From positions 930,001 through 994,000 of the forward strand of contig NZ_CAEUHO010000001.1 in the NCBI RefSeq assembly GCF_903181435.1: 64,000 bases of DNA. The letters are read 5' to 3'. The notes under the pieces were generated by a model. It searched no databases, was not told the origin of the DNA, and was given only the letters and a program-made list of their open reading frames with translations. This DNA comes from Bacteroides acidifaciens (GTDB lineage: Bacteria; Bacteroidota; Bacteroidia; Bacteroidales; Bacteroidaceae). The first letter of the stretch is position 1. Each line of letters starts with the position of its first letter. The translations under genes were made by a program, and so were the position numbers. Below, in pieces: positions 37,123-46,156 of the stretch.

Positions 37123-37674
37123 ATGAGATACTATATAATAGCAATTCTTACTATGCTGACATTATCGGTCGGTTCCGCATCATGTAGCGAAGATGAACCT
37201 ATACAGGGAACAGGTCAACAAGTGACTCCGGGTAATGGTTCTGGTTCCGGTGATAATGGCAGTAACAATAATGGCAATAATTCCGATGATAATGACGACA
37301 ATAACGATGATACCCCAGTGAGCAATAATCTTAAAATAACAATCGGACCTGTTTCATTCAATGCCACATTGGAAAATAATGAGACTGCGAAAGCATTTAA
37401 GAGACTACTCCCTATGACAGTGGATATGTCTGAACTGCATGGTAATGAAAAATATTATTATCTGTCGAAGGGTTTGCCGACAGCGTCGTCCAATCCCGGG
37501 ACTATTCGGACGGGTGACTTAATGCTTTACGGTTCCACTTGTGTGGTACTATTTTATGAAACCTTTTCCACTTCATATACTTATACCCGTTTAGGACGTA
37601 TAACAAATCCTTCAGGACTGGCCTCCGCCCTTGGTTCAGGAGGCGTAAATGTAATTTTTGAAATAACAGATTAA
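37123..37674 (+). CDS. Lipoprotein with cyclophilin-like domain
   Basis: A 183-residue lipoprotein (lipobox GSASC at about residues 18-22) followed by a low-complexity Gly/Asn/Asp linker to residue ~68. The C-terminal ~115 residues match the bacterial cyclophilin-like domain (LKITIGPVSFNATLENNETAKAFKRLLPMTVDMSELHGNEKYYYL, TGDLMLYGSTCVVLFYETFSTSYTYTRLGRI). Peptidyl-prolyl isomerase activity has not been shown for the family, as far as I know. It begins 17 bp after the hydrolase stop. Confidence 0.85.
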   Translation: MRYYIIAILTMLTLSVGSASCSEDEPIQGTGQQVTPGNGSGSGDNGSNNNGNNSDDNDDNNDDTPVSNNLKITIGPVSFNATLENNETAKAFKRLLPMTVDMSELHGNEKYYYLSKGLPTASSNPGTIRTGDLMLYGSTCVVLFYETFSTSYTYTRLGRITNPSGLASALGSGGVNVIFEITD

Positions 37675-37685
37675 AGAATAAACTA

Positions 37686-38549
37686 ATGGAACAAATAAGA
37701 AATAAAGAATATGGAGGCGAACGTCCTCTGTTCGCGACCCACGATCTTCAACTGGAAGATGTAACAATTCACGCCGGTGAATCTGCATTGAAAGAATGTA
37801 GTAATATTATAGCAATCAACTGTCGTTTTGAAGGAAAATATCCTTTTTGGCATACCAACGGATTCATTGTGAAAAACTGTCTCTTCACAGAGGGAGCCCG
37901 TGCTGCTCTATGGTACTCTCAAAGTCTGCAAATGGCAGATACCTTGGTAGAAGCACCGAAGATGTTTCGCGAAATGGACGGGATAAAACTCGAAAACGTG
38001 CAGTTGCCTAATGCTTTGGAAACGTTTTGGTATTGCCGTAATATAGAGCTAAAGAACGTGCAGATAGACAAAGCTGATTATCTTTTTATACATAGCGAGA
38101 ATATCAAGATACAGCACTACGCTCAAAATGGAAACTATTCATTCCAGTACTGTAAGAACGTGGAAATCCGTAATGCAGTTATCAATTCCAAAGATGCATT
38201 CTGGAATACGGAAAATGTAACAGTCTATGATTCCGAACTGAATGGGGAATATCTAGGCTGGCATTCTAAAAACTTACGTCTGGTAAATTGCTGGATTTCG
38301 GGCACTCAACCACTTTGCTATGCACATGACCTGGTGATGGAAAATTGTACGATGGCAGAGGACGCTGACCTCGCTTTCGAACACAGTAGTGTGAAAGTAA
38401 CGATTAAGAGCTCGGTTCACAGCGTGAAGAATCCCCGCACGGGGAGCATTGTTGCCGAAAGTTTCGGGACAATCATCTTGGACAAGAACCTCAAAGCACC
38501 GGGAAATTGTGAATTGAAACTTTGGGACGAACTGACTTGTTTTGATTGA
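37686..38549 (+). CDS. DUF3737 family protein (right-handed beta-helix)
   Basis: A 287-residue protein built of short irregular repeats with alternating N, C, W and I/V positions (IKLENVQLPNALETFWYCRNIELKNVQIDKADYLF and similar), the pattern of a parallel beta-helix as in pectin-lyase folds. No signal peptide, so it is cytoplasmic. The DUF3737 family has no known activity. It is 11 bp downstream of the cyclophilin-like gene and 3 bp upstream of the aminotransferase gene. Confidence 0.85.
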   Translation: MEQIRNKEYGGERPLFATHDLQLEDVTIHAGESALKECSNIIAINCRFEGKYPFWHTNGFIVKNCLFTEGARAALWYSQSLQMADTLVEAPKMFREMDGIKLENVQLPNALETFWYCRNIELKNVQIDKADYLFIHSENIKIQHYAQNGNYSFQYCKNVEIRNAVINSKDAFWNTENVTVYDSELNGEYLGWHSKNLRLVNCWISGTQPLCYAHDLVMENCTMAEDADLAFEHSSVKVTIKSSVHSVKNPRTGSIVAESFGTIILDKNLKAPGNCELKLWDELTCFD

Positions 38550-38552
38550 AAT

Positions 38553-39710
38553 ATGAAGTACAACTTCGATGAAATAATTCCACGCCGAGGTACGAATTCC
38601 TATAAATGGGATTCTGCCGGAGATGCAGATATATTGCCGATGTGGGTAGCCGATATGGATTTCCGTACGGCTCCCCCTGTTGTGGAAGCGTTGAGGAAAC
38701 GGGTGGAGCATGGTATCTTCGGATATGTCCGTGTACCGGATGCATACTACGCAGCGGTGACAAACTGGTTTGCAAGGCGGCATGACTGGCAGATAGAAAA
38801 AGAATGGATTATTTATACCACGGGAGTAGTACCGGCATTGTCTGCTGTCATTAAGGCACTGACAGCCCCCGGAGATAAAGTAATGGTGCAGACACCCGTA
38901 TATAACTGCTTTTTCTCCTCTATCCGCAATAACGGATGCGGGATGATTGCCAATCCGCTGATTTATAGAAATGGAACCTATCAGATAGATTTTGCGGATT
39001 TGGAACAAAAAGCTGCCGACCCAAATGTAAAGGTTCTATTGTTATGCAACCCGCATAATCCTGCCGGAAGGGTATGGACAAAACAGGAACTTACCCGCAT
39101 TGGTGACATCTGTATCCGGAATAATGTGTGGGTAGTAGCAGACGAAATCCATTGTGAACTTGTCTTTCCAGGACATACCTATATCCCTTTTGCTTCTATC
39201 TCACATGAATTCCTGATGCACTCCGTCACTTGCACCTCGCCAAGCAAGGCCTTTAACTTGGCAGGGCTTCAGATTGCCAATATCATTTCTGCCGATACGG
39301 ATATGCAAATGAAAATAGATAAAGCAATCAATGTCAATGAGGTTTGTGATGTGAACCCATTCGGAGTAGAAGCGTTAATGGCAGCCTATAACGACAGTGA
39401 GGAATGGCTGGAAGAGCTGAAACAATACCTGTTCGCCAATTACAGTTATTTGAGGGCATACTTCGCTGAATATCTTCCTGAATTTCCTGTGTCAATATTG
39501 GAAGGCACTTATCTGGTTTGGGTGGACTGTTCAGTGTTGAATCAGTCATCGGATGAGATAGTGAAAACCTTGTTGGAGAAAGAAAAACTTTGGGTGAACA
39601 AGGGCAGCTTGTACGGAGAGACTGGTGAAGGGTTTATCCGTATCAACATCGCCTGTCCGCGACAGCAGTTGATAGAAGGGCTAAACAGATTGAGGCGAGC
39701 TTTGAAATAA
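38553..39710 (+). CDS. PatB/MalY family PLP-dependent C-S lyase
   Basis: A 385-residue fold-type I PLP enzyme. Diagnostic segments: FDEIIPRRGTNSYKWDS...LPMWVADMDFRTAPPVVEAL at the N-terminus, LLCNPHNPAGRVWTKQEL, VVADEIHCELVFPGH (PLP-contacting Asp) and SPSKAFNLAGLQIAN (Schiff-base Lys). PatB/MalY proteins cleave cystathionine or cysteine conjugates. It is fourth in the operon, and the partner cupin-CMD and hydrolase suggest processing of a small molecule, which remains speculative. Confidence 0.9.
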   Translation: MKYNFDEIIPRRGTNSYKWDSAGDADILPMWVADMDFRTAPPVVEALRKRVEHGIFGYVRVPDAYYAAVTNWFARRHDWQIEKEWIIYTTGVVPALSAVIKALTAPGDKVMVQTPVYNCFFSSIRNNGCGMIANPLIYRNGTYQIDFADLEQKAADPNVKVLLLCNPHNPAGRVWTKQELTRIGDICIRNNVWVVADEIHCELVFPGHTYIPFASISHEFLMHSVTCTSPSKAFNLAGLQIANIISADTDMQMKIDKAINVNEVCDVNPFGVEALMAAYNDSEEWLEELKQYLFANYSYLRAYFAEYLPEFPVSILEGTYLVWVDCSVLNQSSDEIVKTLLEKEKLWVNKGSLYGETGEGFIRINIACPRQQLIEGLNRLRRALK

Positions 39711-39783
39711 TAATTGTCAATTTATTGAGAGTTCTTGTGAACTCTCCGTGAGTACGAATAAAAAGAAATAATAGACTATGAAC

Positions 39784-40986
39784 ATGAAGAAATTAGTAGT
39801 TGCTTTAGTAGTTGCATTAGTTACGTTTTTCGGATATAATTCATTAAATGCACAAAATATGAAAAAAGAAGAAGTACCTCAAAACATCAGCGCATTTCCG
39901 ATAGGAGAGGAGAATGTAGGATTCAAACAATATTTCACAGGAGAATCTTGGCTGGCGCGGCTGACTGATAACAAAGACTTGAATGTCCCCATGTCCAACG
40001 TAACTTTTGAACCCGGTTGCCGCAATAACTGGCACAGCCATACGGGCGGACAAATCCTGATTGCCGTCGGTGGTGTGGGATATTATCAGGAACGTGGTAA
40101 GGCATCACGCCGCTTGCTTCCCGGTGATGTGGTTGAAATCGCTCCAGATATCGAACATTGGCACGGTGCCGCCCCCGATAGCTGGTTCTCGCATCTGGCT
40201 ATCGAATGTAATCCGCAGACCAACAAGAATACATGGCTGGAACGTGTGAGCGACCAACAATATGCCGAAGCTACAAAAGACAACGTGGTAACCGGACTAA
40301 AAGCTACCGACCCCGAGTTGGACGGAATATTTAATAATTTTACAAAAGAAGTGCAGGAATATGGTGACTTGGATACTAAGACCCGTCTTATGGTAACTTT
40401 GGCGTCCAATATAGCTTCGCAATCACAGGCCGAATACCGCATCACACTCGAAAATGCCCTTAATGAAGGCATTACCCCCATAGAAGTGAAGGAAATCCTT
40501 TATCAGGCAGTAGCTTATGCAGGCATGGCTAAGGTGAGAGATTTTATCGGTCTTACTAATGGTATATTGCTTGTCCGTGGCGCACACCTTCCCTTAGCGG
40601 GACAATCAGTTGTATCATCCGAAACCCGTTTCGACAAAGGGCTGGAGTTACAGAAATCCATTTTCGGTGAACGGATAGAGCAGATGCATAAGAATGCTCC
40701 CGAGAATCAGAAGCATATCCAGCGTTATCTTTCTGCCAACTGTTTCGGAGACTACCAGACACGTAGCGGACTGAATGTGAAGACACGCGAACTGGTTACG
40801 TTCTCAATTTTAGTTTCCTTAGGCGGTTGTGAGTCACAAGTAAAAGGACACATACAGGGAAATGTCAATGTGGGGAATGACAAAGATATGTTGCTGGCCG
40901 TCGTCACACAGCTATTGCCCTATATCGGCTATCCGCGTACACTTAATGCCATAGCCTGTCTGAATGAGATGATTCCGGAAAAATAA
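39784..40986 (+). CDS. Exported cupin-carboxymuconolactone decarboxylase fusion
   Basis: A 400-residue protein: signal peptide (MKKLVVALVVALVTFFGYNSLNAQ), a cupin domain with metal-binding RNNWHSHTGGQILIAV and DIEHWHGAAPDSWF (residues ~50-150), then two CMD/AhpD-like helical domains (RLMVTLASNIASQSQAEYRITLENALNEG and RELVTFSILVSLGGCESQVKGHIQ). The CxxC of AhpD is not present; a single Cys lies in GGCESQ. It may be an oxidative-stress or aromatic-ring enzyme outside the cytoplasm. ATG 39778 is an alternative start two codons upstream. Last gene of the operon. Confidence 0.85.
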   Translation: MKKLVVALVVALVTFFGYNSLNAQNMKKEEVPQNISAFPIGEENVGFKQYFTGESWLARLTDNKDLNVPMSNVTFEPGCRNNWHSHTGGQILIAVGGVGYYQERGKASRRLLPGDVVEIAPDIEHWHGAAPDSWFSHLAIECNPQTNKNTWLERVSDQQYAEATKDNVVTGLKATDPELDGIFNNFTKEVQEYGDLDTKTRLMVTLASNIASQSQAEYRITLENALNEGITPIEVKEILYQAVAYAGMAKVRDFIGLTNGILLVRGAHLPLAGQSVVSSETRFDKGLELQKSIFGERIEQMHKNAPENQKHIQRYLSANCFGDYQTRSGLNVKTRELVTFSILVSLGGCESQVKGHIQGNVNVGNDKDMLLAVVTQLLPYIGYPRTLNAIACLNEMIPEK

Positions 40987-41487
40987 TAGGTTTTAGCGAG
41001 ATTAGTATACTAAATGCGAATTGAAAAATGTTATTTTTAGTGATTTGCATATTTTAATATTGTTCTATTTTTAATATTTGCTTATAATAGTATAATCGTT
41101 GTTTTGCCTTCGAAAAAGGCATATTTATGAATTGATATTTATAAATATGCCTTTTCTGTGCTTGTATATTGATTATTTATACAGTCGGATTATTCGTAAA
41201 AGAATGGCTTTGTTTAAGGGTGAACTGTTTCTTTGTGAGGTATAAATTGAGCGGGTAATTGCTTTTAAATCATTTTACTATGAAGTTGAGTATGGCTATT
41301 TCTTATAGTAGATAATATTTGCCATGTATTACTTAGTAACTAATAATATTCTCCTTTCTTTATTTGAACTTGATTTATTTTTATAGACTTATCTAATAAA
41401 TATACATGTTTGTTTGGCTTTTCAATAAATGGTGTATTCTTTTGATTTTAAAAAATCAAATATATGTTAATGTGAAATACATATTAC
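40987..41487. other. AT-rich intergenic region without genes
   Basis: About 500 bp, very AT-rich, between the cupin-CMD and OmpA genes. It holds the terminator at 41114-41155 and otherwise no ORF, RNA fold or repeat I can support. Confidence 0.5.
41114..41155 (+). terminator. Terminator of the enzyme operon
   Basis: AAAAGGCATATTTAT (41114-41128) pairs perfectly with ATAAATATGCCTTTT (41141-41155); a short T-run ends the right arm. Confidence 0.75.
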
Positions 41488-41513
41488 GAACTAATTTTTT
41501 TTAGGATATGTTG
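41488..41513 (+). promoter_or_regulatory. Conserved upstream element of ompA-like gene 1
   Basis: GAAC, a T-rich 17-nt spacer and TGTTG, preceding gene 1 by about 50 bp. The same arrangement, with matching bases across ~45 bp, lies at 47865-47890 before the paralogous gene. It may be an ECF-type or other stress promoter. Confidence 0.45.
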
Positions 41514-41561
41514 TTTTCGTGTAGATGATAAACAAAACGTCACATTAAATTATATTCAATT

Positions 41562-42689
41562 ATGAAAAAGTCTATTATTTTATTAGCTTGTGTGTTGGGT
41601 GCATTTTCAGCGAAGGCCCAAACAGTTATTGAAAGTACTAAATTTACAGATAATTGGTCAGTGGGAATTAATGCTGGCGCAGTGACTCCGCTTACTCATA
41701 GTGCTTTCTTTAAAAGTATGCGTCCTGCTTTTGGAGTGGGATTTTCGAAACAATTGACTCCTAATTTCGGTTTGGGATTTCAAGGAATGGGGTATGTGAA
41801 TACAACCCAAAGTAAAACTGCTTTTGATGCTTCTGATGTTAGTGTATTAGGTAAGGTGAATCTGATGAATCTTTTCGGCACTTATCTTGGTTCTCCGCGT
41901 GTATTTGAAATTGAAGCTGTGGCCGGCGTAGGGTGGCTGCACTATTATGCAAGCGGTGACGGTGACGAAAATTCATGGTCTACCCGTTTCGGCATGAATT
42001 TTAATTTCAATATGGGCGAATCTAAAGCATGGACTATTGGCATCAGACCTGCTATTGTGTATGATATGCAAGGGGATTATAATCGGGCAAAAAGCCGTTT
42101 CAATGCCAACAATGCTGCTTTCGAAATTACTGCAGGATTGACATACCACTTTGCAACAAGCAATGGTACCCATTACTTCAATAAAGTGAAAGTTTACGAT
42201 CAGGCTGAAATTGACGAGTTGAACTCTTCTATAAATGCGCTTCGCGGACAAGTGAATACTAGAGATAGTGAGTTGAATACTGCTAACCAAAGAATCAACG
42301 GACTACAACAGGAGTTGAATGACTGTCGTACAAAAGTAGTTCCGGCAGAAACAGTGGTCAAGACAGCCCGTATTCCGGAATCAATCATTACTTTCAGACA
42401 AGGTAAATCATCCGTTGATGCTTCGCAACTTCCAAATGTGGAACGTGTAGCTTCTTATATGAATAAGCATCCGGAAACAAAAGTTGTAATAAAAGGATAT
42501 GCTTCTCCGGAAGGTAGTGCCGAACTCAATGCCAGACTGGCTGCAGCACGTGCAGAGGCTGTCAAGACAATTTTGGTTAAGAGATACAGAGTAGCAGCAG
42601 ATCGCGTTACTGCCGAAGGACAGGGAGTGGGCGATATGTTTACCGAACCGGATTGGAATCGTGTAAGTATCTGTACTATTGAAGAATAA
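41562..42689 (+). CDS. OmpA-family outer-membrane protein, paralogue 1
   Basis: A 375-residue protein: signal peptide to SAKAQ, an N-terminal eight-strand beta-barrel (residues ~30-215), a periplasmic coiled-coil-like segment (EIDELNSSINALRGQVNTRDSELNTANQRINGLQQELNDC) and a C-terminal OmpA peptidoglycan-binding domain (ITFRQGKSSVDASQLPNVERVASYMNKHPETKVVIKGYASPEGSAELNARLAAARAEAVKTIL). It tethers the outer membrane to the wall. It is closely similar to the protein at 48002 throughout, so the two arose by recent duplication. Confidence 0.93.
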   Translation: MKKSIILLACVLGAFSAKAQTVIESTKFTDNWSVGINAGAVTPLTHSAFFKSMRPAFGVGFSKQLTPNFGLGFQGMGYVNTTQSKTAFDASDVSVLGKVNLMNLFGTYLGSPRVFEIEAVAGVGWLHYYASGDGDENSWSTRFGMNFNFNMGESKAWTIGIRPAIVYDMQGDYNRAKSRFNANNAAFEITAGLTYHFATSNGTHYFNKVKVYDQAEIDELNSSINALRGQVNTRDSELNTANQRINGLQQELNDCRTKVVPAETVVKTARIPESIITFRQGKSSVDASQLPNVERVASYMNKHPETKVVIKGYASPEGSAELNARLAAARAEAVKTILVKRYRVAADRVTAEGQGVGDMFTEPDWNRVSICTIEE

Positions 42690-42745
42690 TAAGGAACGAG
42701 AGTTTTGTTTTAGATGAAATATATTATTAACTAAATGCCTTGATT

Positions 42746-43261
42746 ATGAAAAAGTTTTTATTATTGATTTTAGTAGCAATGACTGCTTTCGGAGTGAATG
42801 CTCAAACTAGAAAAGGTGAGGGCTCTTTAATGGGAAGCCTTGGTTACCAGACTAATTACGAGAGGTTCGGCTTGCAAGCGCAGGGACGCTATGCGATTGC
42901 CAATAATCTTAGGATAGCTCCTGACCTCACATTCTTTTTCCCGAAAGACAAAGCAACGGGACTGGATGTGAATGTAAACTTCCATTATGTGTTCAATTTC
43001 AGTAAGGATGGACAAGGATTTTCCGTTTATCCTCTTGCGGGAATTGGTATGCAGAACAACTTTTATGGAAAGCAGGATATCGAGGTGAATGGTGTGACCA
43101 CTCAAGTGGATAGAAGTAACTCAACTAAATTTGCCTTTAATCTTGGAGGCGGTATTACTTTACCTTTGTCAGAACGTAGTTTTTTAAACGCAGAAGCGAA
43201 ATTTATGTTTGCCGAGGATGACAATGTCGTTATCATGTTAGGTTATGGTTATAAATTCTGA
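42746..43261 (+). CDS. Outer-membrane beta-barrel protein
   Basis: A 171-residue protein with signal peptide (MKKFLLLILVAMTAFGVNAQ) and an opacity-type small barrel: GSLMGSLGYQTNYERFGLQAQGRYAIANNLRIAPDLTFFFP and the final strand NVVIMLGYGYKF with C-terminal Phe. It lies 57 bp after the OmpA gene and ends at a terminator, so the two probably share a transcript. Confidence 0.85.
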   Translation: MKKFLLLILVAMTAFGVNAQTRKGEGSLMGSLGYQTNYERFGLQAQGRYAIANNLRIAPDLTFFFPKDKATGLDVNVNFHYVFNFSKDGQGFSVYPLAGIGMQNNFYGKQDIEVNGVTTQVDRSNSTKFAFNLGGGITLPLSERSFLNAEAKFMFAEDDNVVIMLGYGYKF

Positions 43262-43272
43262 TTCTTAATTGT

Positions 43273-43309
43273 ATGCCGGACGGTATTTATGCTATCCGGC
43301 ATATTTTTC
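43273..43309 (+). terminator. Terminator after the beta-barrel gene
   Basis: ATGCCGGA (43273-43280) pairs with TCCGGCAT (43295-43302), followed by ATTTTTC. Confidence 0.85.
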
Positions 43310-43414
43310 TGACGATGTCGCATTGAGAGAATGCGTGAATATATAAAACAACATGTTATAAATATAGATGTACATCTTAATCAACCTGAATTACTAACTT
43401 AAAAAAAATCGATT

Positions 43415-44371
43415 ATGTTTTATCATGTAAAAGATTTGCAATTCAATGCCCGTGTTTCCAGACCGGACCCGCGTTTCGCACGCATATTGCTGGAGGCATT
43501 TGGTGGTGCTAATGGAGAACTAACTTCAGCCATGCAATATTTTGTACAAGCTTTCAGTTGTCATAATCCGTTCCCGGACAAGTATGACATGCTTATGGAT
43601 ATTGCTACAGAAGAGTTGGCACATCTCGAAATAGTGGGAGCTACTATTCAGATGCTTCTCGGACCGGTAAACGGTGAGATGAAGGATGCTGTAGAGACGA
43701 TGGATATTCGTAAACTGATGAACGGTAAGTCTGCTAAGGAAGAACTTATTCAACAAGCGTTTACAAATCCGCAATGTGTGGTGGTAGCTCCTGGTAGCCC
43801 GATGTTGACAGACAGTAACGGAAATCCATGGTGCGGAAGCTATGTATCTGCCAATGCGGAACTTACGGTAGATCTCCAAACTAATATGGCGAACGAATGT
43901 CGTGCCAAGATTGGTTATGAAAATCTGCTGAAGTTTACAGAGGATCCTTCGGTGAGAGAAACTCTTGTTTTCCTGATGACTCGTGAAATTACGCACTTCC
44001 AGCAGTTTGAGGCAGCCCTGAATACCATTCAACCGAACTTCCCACCTGCAGTGTTGCAAACTTCGCCAAAGTATAGTAACCTTTACTTTAATCTGTCAAA
44101 AGGTGAAGAATATCGTGGTCCGTGGAATAAAGGTAAGAGCTCACGATTGAAAGAAGAGTGGCAGTATATTGACGATCCGCTGGGAGAAGTGAGAAAGACA
44201 AACGGGCTGGTGGACAGAAAACCTGAAGGGACGGAACGCACTGAAAAACAGGTTGCTCAAATGGACAAACAGTTGTCTGACGAACGCAGCAATGAAGTGC
44301 TTTCGGCAACTCCTGAAAAGGAACTGATGTGGTGTGATTATCAGAAATCAGAAAAAGGCAGCAAAAAATAA
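43415..44371 (+). CDS. Manganese (non-haem) catalase
   Basis: A 318-residue di-manganese catalase converting H2O2 to water and oxygen. Ferritin-like helices carry the ligands: Glu in FGGANGELTSAMQYF, Glu-His in ATEELAHLEIVGA, Glu in NECRAKIGYENLLK, and His in MTREITHFQQFEAAL. The C-terminal extension (RGPWNKGKSS..., Lys/Glu-rich) is typical. It stands at the head of a set of small stress-type genes and suggests oxidative-stress function. Confidence 0.93.
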   Translation: MFYHVKDLQFNARVSRPDPRFARILLEAFGGANGELTSAMQYFVQAFSCHNPFPDKYDMLMDIATEELAHLEIVGATIQMLLGPVNGEMKDAVETMDIRKLMNGKSAKEELIQQAFTNPQCVVVAPGSPMLTDSNGNPWCGSYVSANAELTVDLQTNMANECRAKIGYENLLKFTEDPSVRETLVFLMTREITHFQQFEAALNTIQPNFPPAVLQTSPKYSNLYFNLSKGEEYRGPWNKGKSSRLKEEWQYIDDPLGEVRKTNGLVDRKPEGTERTEKQVAQMDKQLSDERSNEVLSATPEKELMWCDYQKSEKGSKK

Positions 44372-44415
44372 ACGGCTGCATATAATCTATTTTTTAACTT
44401 TTAATTTTTTGTGTT

Positions 44416-44523
44416 ATGAATAAGAAAACTGAAAAAAAACAGGAAGCAAAGAGTGCCAAAAAGGAAACTCAGGCTAAAGAAAGTAAATCTGCAACTTCCT
44501 GCAAGAAGTCGGATAAGAAGTAA
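44416..44523 (+). CDS. Lysine-rich 35-residue protein
   Basis: A short ORF with good start and stop encodes MNKKTEKKQEAKSAKKE..., about 40% Lys with one Cys near the end (ATSCKKSDKK). It sits 44 bp after the Mn catalase and before a terminator, so it is probably co-transcribed. No family recognised; similar tiny Lys-rich proteins are often missed by annotation. Confidence 0.5.
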   Translation: MNKKTEKKQEAKSAKKETQAKESKSATSCKKSDKK

Positions 44524-44555
44524 TGCTTTAGATTCTTAAATCAAGCTCATGTATT

Positions 44556-44597
44556 TTCCGGCGGAAGATGTTCGGAATACCTTTCGCCGGAATTTTT
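44556..44597 (+). terminator. Terminator after the Mn-catalase unit
   Basis: TTCCGGCGgAAG (44556-44567) pairs with CTTtCGCCGGAA (44581-44592) and is followed by TTTTT. Confidence 0.8.
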
Positions 44598-44632
44598 AAT
44601 TCTATTTTATGAAATAACTAATTTGAGAGAAT

Positions 44633-44935
44633 ATGAAAACAAGAAAAATATTGTTCGCAGTTTTGGCGTTGATATGTACTGTATCTTTGGCTATAACTTC
44701 TTGCAAAGATAAAAAAACGCAGGATAAGGTTAACAATCGGATTGAGAATGCAAAGGAATCTGCTGACAGGGCGCTTGATAAGGCTTCAGATAAAATAGAG
44801 GCAGGAGCGGATAGCGTAAAAGAAGCTTGGAAAGAAACCAAAGAAGAAGTAAAAGATGGGGCGCATAAAGCTAAGAAAGAAATAAAGGAGGGTTATAATA
44901 ATGCCAAAAAAGAAGTGAAAAAGGCACTTGATTGA
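44633..44935 (+). CDS. Small lipoprotein with amphipathic helical repeats
   Basis: A 100-residue lipoprotein (lipobox AITSC, Cys at about residue 24). The mature part is Lys/Glu/Ala-rich with 11-residue-type periodicity (ADRALDKASDKIEAGADSVKEAWKETKEEVKDGAHKAKKEIKEGYNNAKKEVKKAL), like LEA or apolipoprotein helices. It may protect membranes under stress. It stands between the catalase unit and the GlsB/YtxH genes. Confidence 0.75.
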   Translation: MKTRKILFAVLALICTVSLAITSCKDKKTQDKVNNRIENAKESADRALDKASDKIEAGADSVKEAWKETKEEVKDGAHKAKKEIKEGYNNAKKEVKKALD

Positions 44936-45018
44936 TCTTTGTTGAATATGTTTCATATATCGGAAGCATAGTATTTCCATTATTTACCTTCAGAAAGGAC
45001 AGTGTCTATCCTGTCCTT

Positions 45019-45285
45019 TCATCTATCAGTTTCCAGTTTGTATAACTCTAATTTGTATTGCTTCAGATACCAGCAATTCCCGTCACATATTTTCTTGGTC
45101 AATGTTCCGAAGAAGGAACGGGTCATGCATCTGTTGCCAAATAGATTGTTGCAACGTAATCTGTATGCTTCGATAGCCAGCGTCCTTTCTGCCATACGTC
45201 CTTTGGTGTATGCGTCCGAGCACATCTTATGTATGTTCTCATACTCGGTTTGACCTGTAAGAAATAAATTATCGCAATTTTTCAT
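45019..45285 (-). CDS. Small cysteine-containing conserved protein, unknown
   Basis: An 88-residue protein on the opposite strand to its neighbours, with six Cys and the pattern KMCSDAYTKGRMAERTLAIEAYRLRC, NRCMTRSFFG and KICDGNCWYLKQY. Similar small proteins recur in Bacteroides, from memory, but I know no function. The Cys spacing suggests metal binding or redox. No signal peptide. Confidence 0.6.
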   Translation of the reverse strand: MKNCDNLFLTGQTEYENIHKMCSDAYTKGRMAERTLAIEAYRLRCNNLFGNRCMTRSFFGTLTKKICDGNCWYLKQYKLELYKLETDR

Positions 45286-45545
45286 ATTCCGGTATTTTTA
45301 ATGTTTTATATATAGTAAAACATATTGTGGAATGTGGAGGTTTAATTAGAGCTTTTAATCATTCTTAATATTGCTCGTAATGTTGCTAAAATATGATAAA
45401 TACAAAATATGTGTTAAAATATTGGGTTGAATTGGAACTAAATGATACTAAAAGTCGTTCTTAAATAAAATAAAAATCTTATTATAACTGGAGAAAACAG
45501 TAGACCCTTTTTTGAAATTTATATATAAACCTAAATTCTTTAATT

Positions 45546-45806
45546 ATGAGTGTAATTTGGTACATTATCATTGGAATTGTTGCCGGTTTTTTGGCCGGTA
45601 AGATTATGAGAGGAGGAGGCTTCGGCCTTTTGATTAATCTGATTGTAGGTATTATCGGTGGTCTTTTGGGCGGCTGGGTATTCGGTTTACTAGGTATCGC
45701 TGCCGGCGGTATTCTGGGTAGTCTTATAACTTCGGTTGTGGGTGCTGTGTTGCTATTATGGATTTTATCCTTGTTTAGAAAACACCCCAGAAGCGAAGAA
45801 CTCTGA
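45546..45806 (+). CDS. GlsB/YeaQ/YmgE family stress membrane protein
   Basis: An 86-residue glycine-rich membrane protein with three helices: MSVIWYIIIGIVAGFLAGKIMRGGGFGLLINLIVGIIGGLLGGWVFGLLG matches the transglycosylase-associated/GlsB family. These proteins are stress-induced in other bacteria. It is 30 bp before the YtxH-like gene at 45837. Confidence 0.9.
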   Translation: MSVIWYIIIGIVAGFLAGKIMRGGGFGLLINLIVGIIGGLLGGWVFGLLGIAAGGILGSLITSVVGAVLLLWILSLFRKHPRSEEL

Positions 45807-45836
45807 TTTATTAACTTTTAAAACTTAAACTTCATT

Positions 45837-46133
45837 ATGGAAAGTGGAAAATCTAATTTTCTTATCGGACTGGGAGTCGGTTCGGTAATTGGTGCGCTGG
45901 TCTATCGTTTCTGGCATTCACCTAAAGGGAAGTGTGTGAAAGAAAAAGTAAATCATGCATTTCAGAAAGTAACCGGAGACAGTGTTAATTTGATTGATAC
46001 GGTAAATGACAAGGTATTGGATGCCGGAACAAAAGTGGCTGACAAGGTAGCTGACGGAACCTTTTATGTTGCCGAAAAAGCGGATGATGTAAGAGATAAA
46101 GTCCATGCTATGGCAGATAAGGCTAAGAAATAG
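45837..46133 (+). CDS. YtxH-like small protein
   Basis: A 98-residue protein opening with a glycine-zipper helix (NFLIGLGVGSVIGALVYRFW) and continuing as an amphipathic Lys/Asp/Ala helix (VADKVADGTFYVAEKADDVRDKVHAMADKAKK). Paralogous to the proteins at 16361 and 46271. Likely membrane-associated stress protein, co-transcribed with GlsB. Confidence 0.8.
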   Translation: MESGKSNFLIGLGVGSVIGALVYRFWHSPKGKCVKEKVNHAFQKVTGDSVNLIDTVNDKVLDAGTKVADKVADGTFYVAEKADDVRDKVHAMADKAKK

Positions 46134-46156
46134 TTAGGGTTTTGTTGTTCTGCAAT

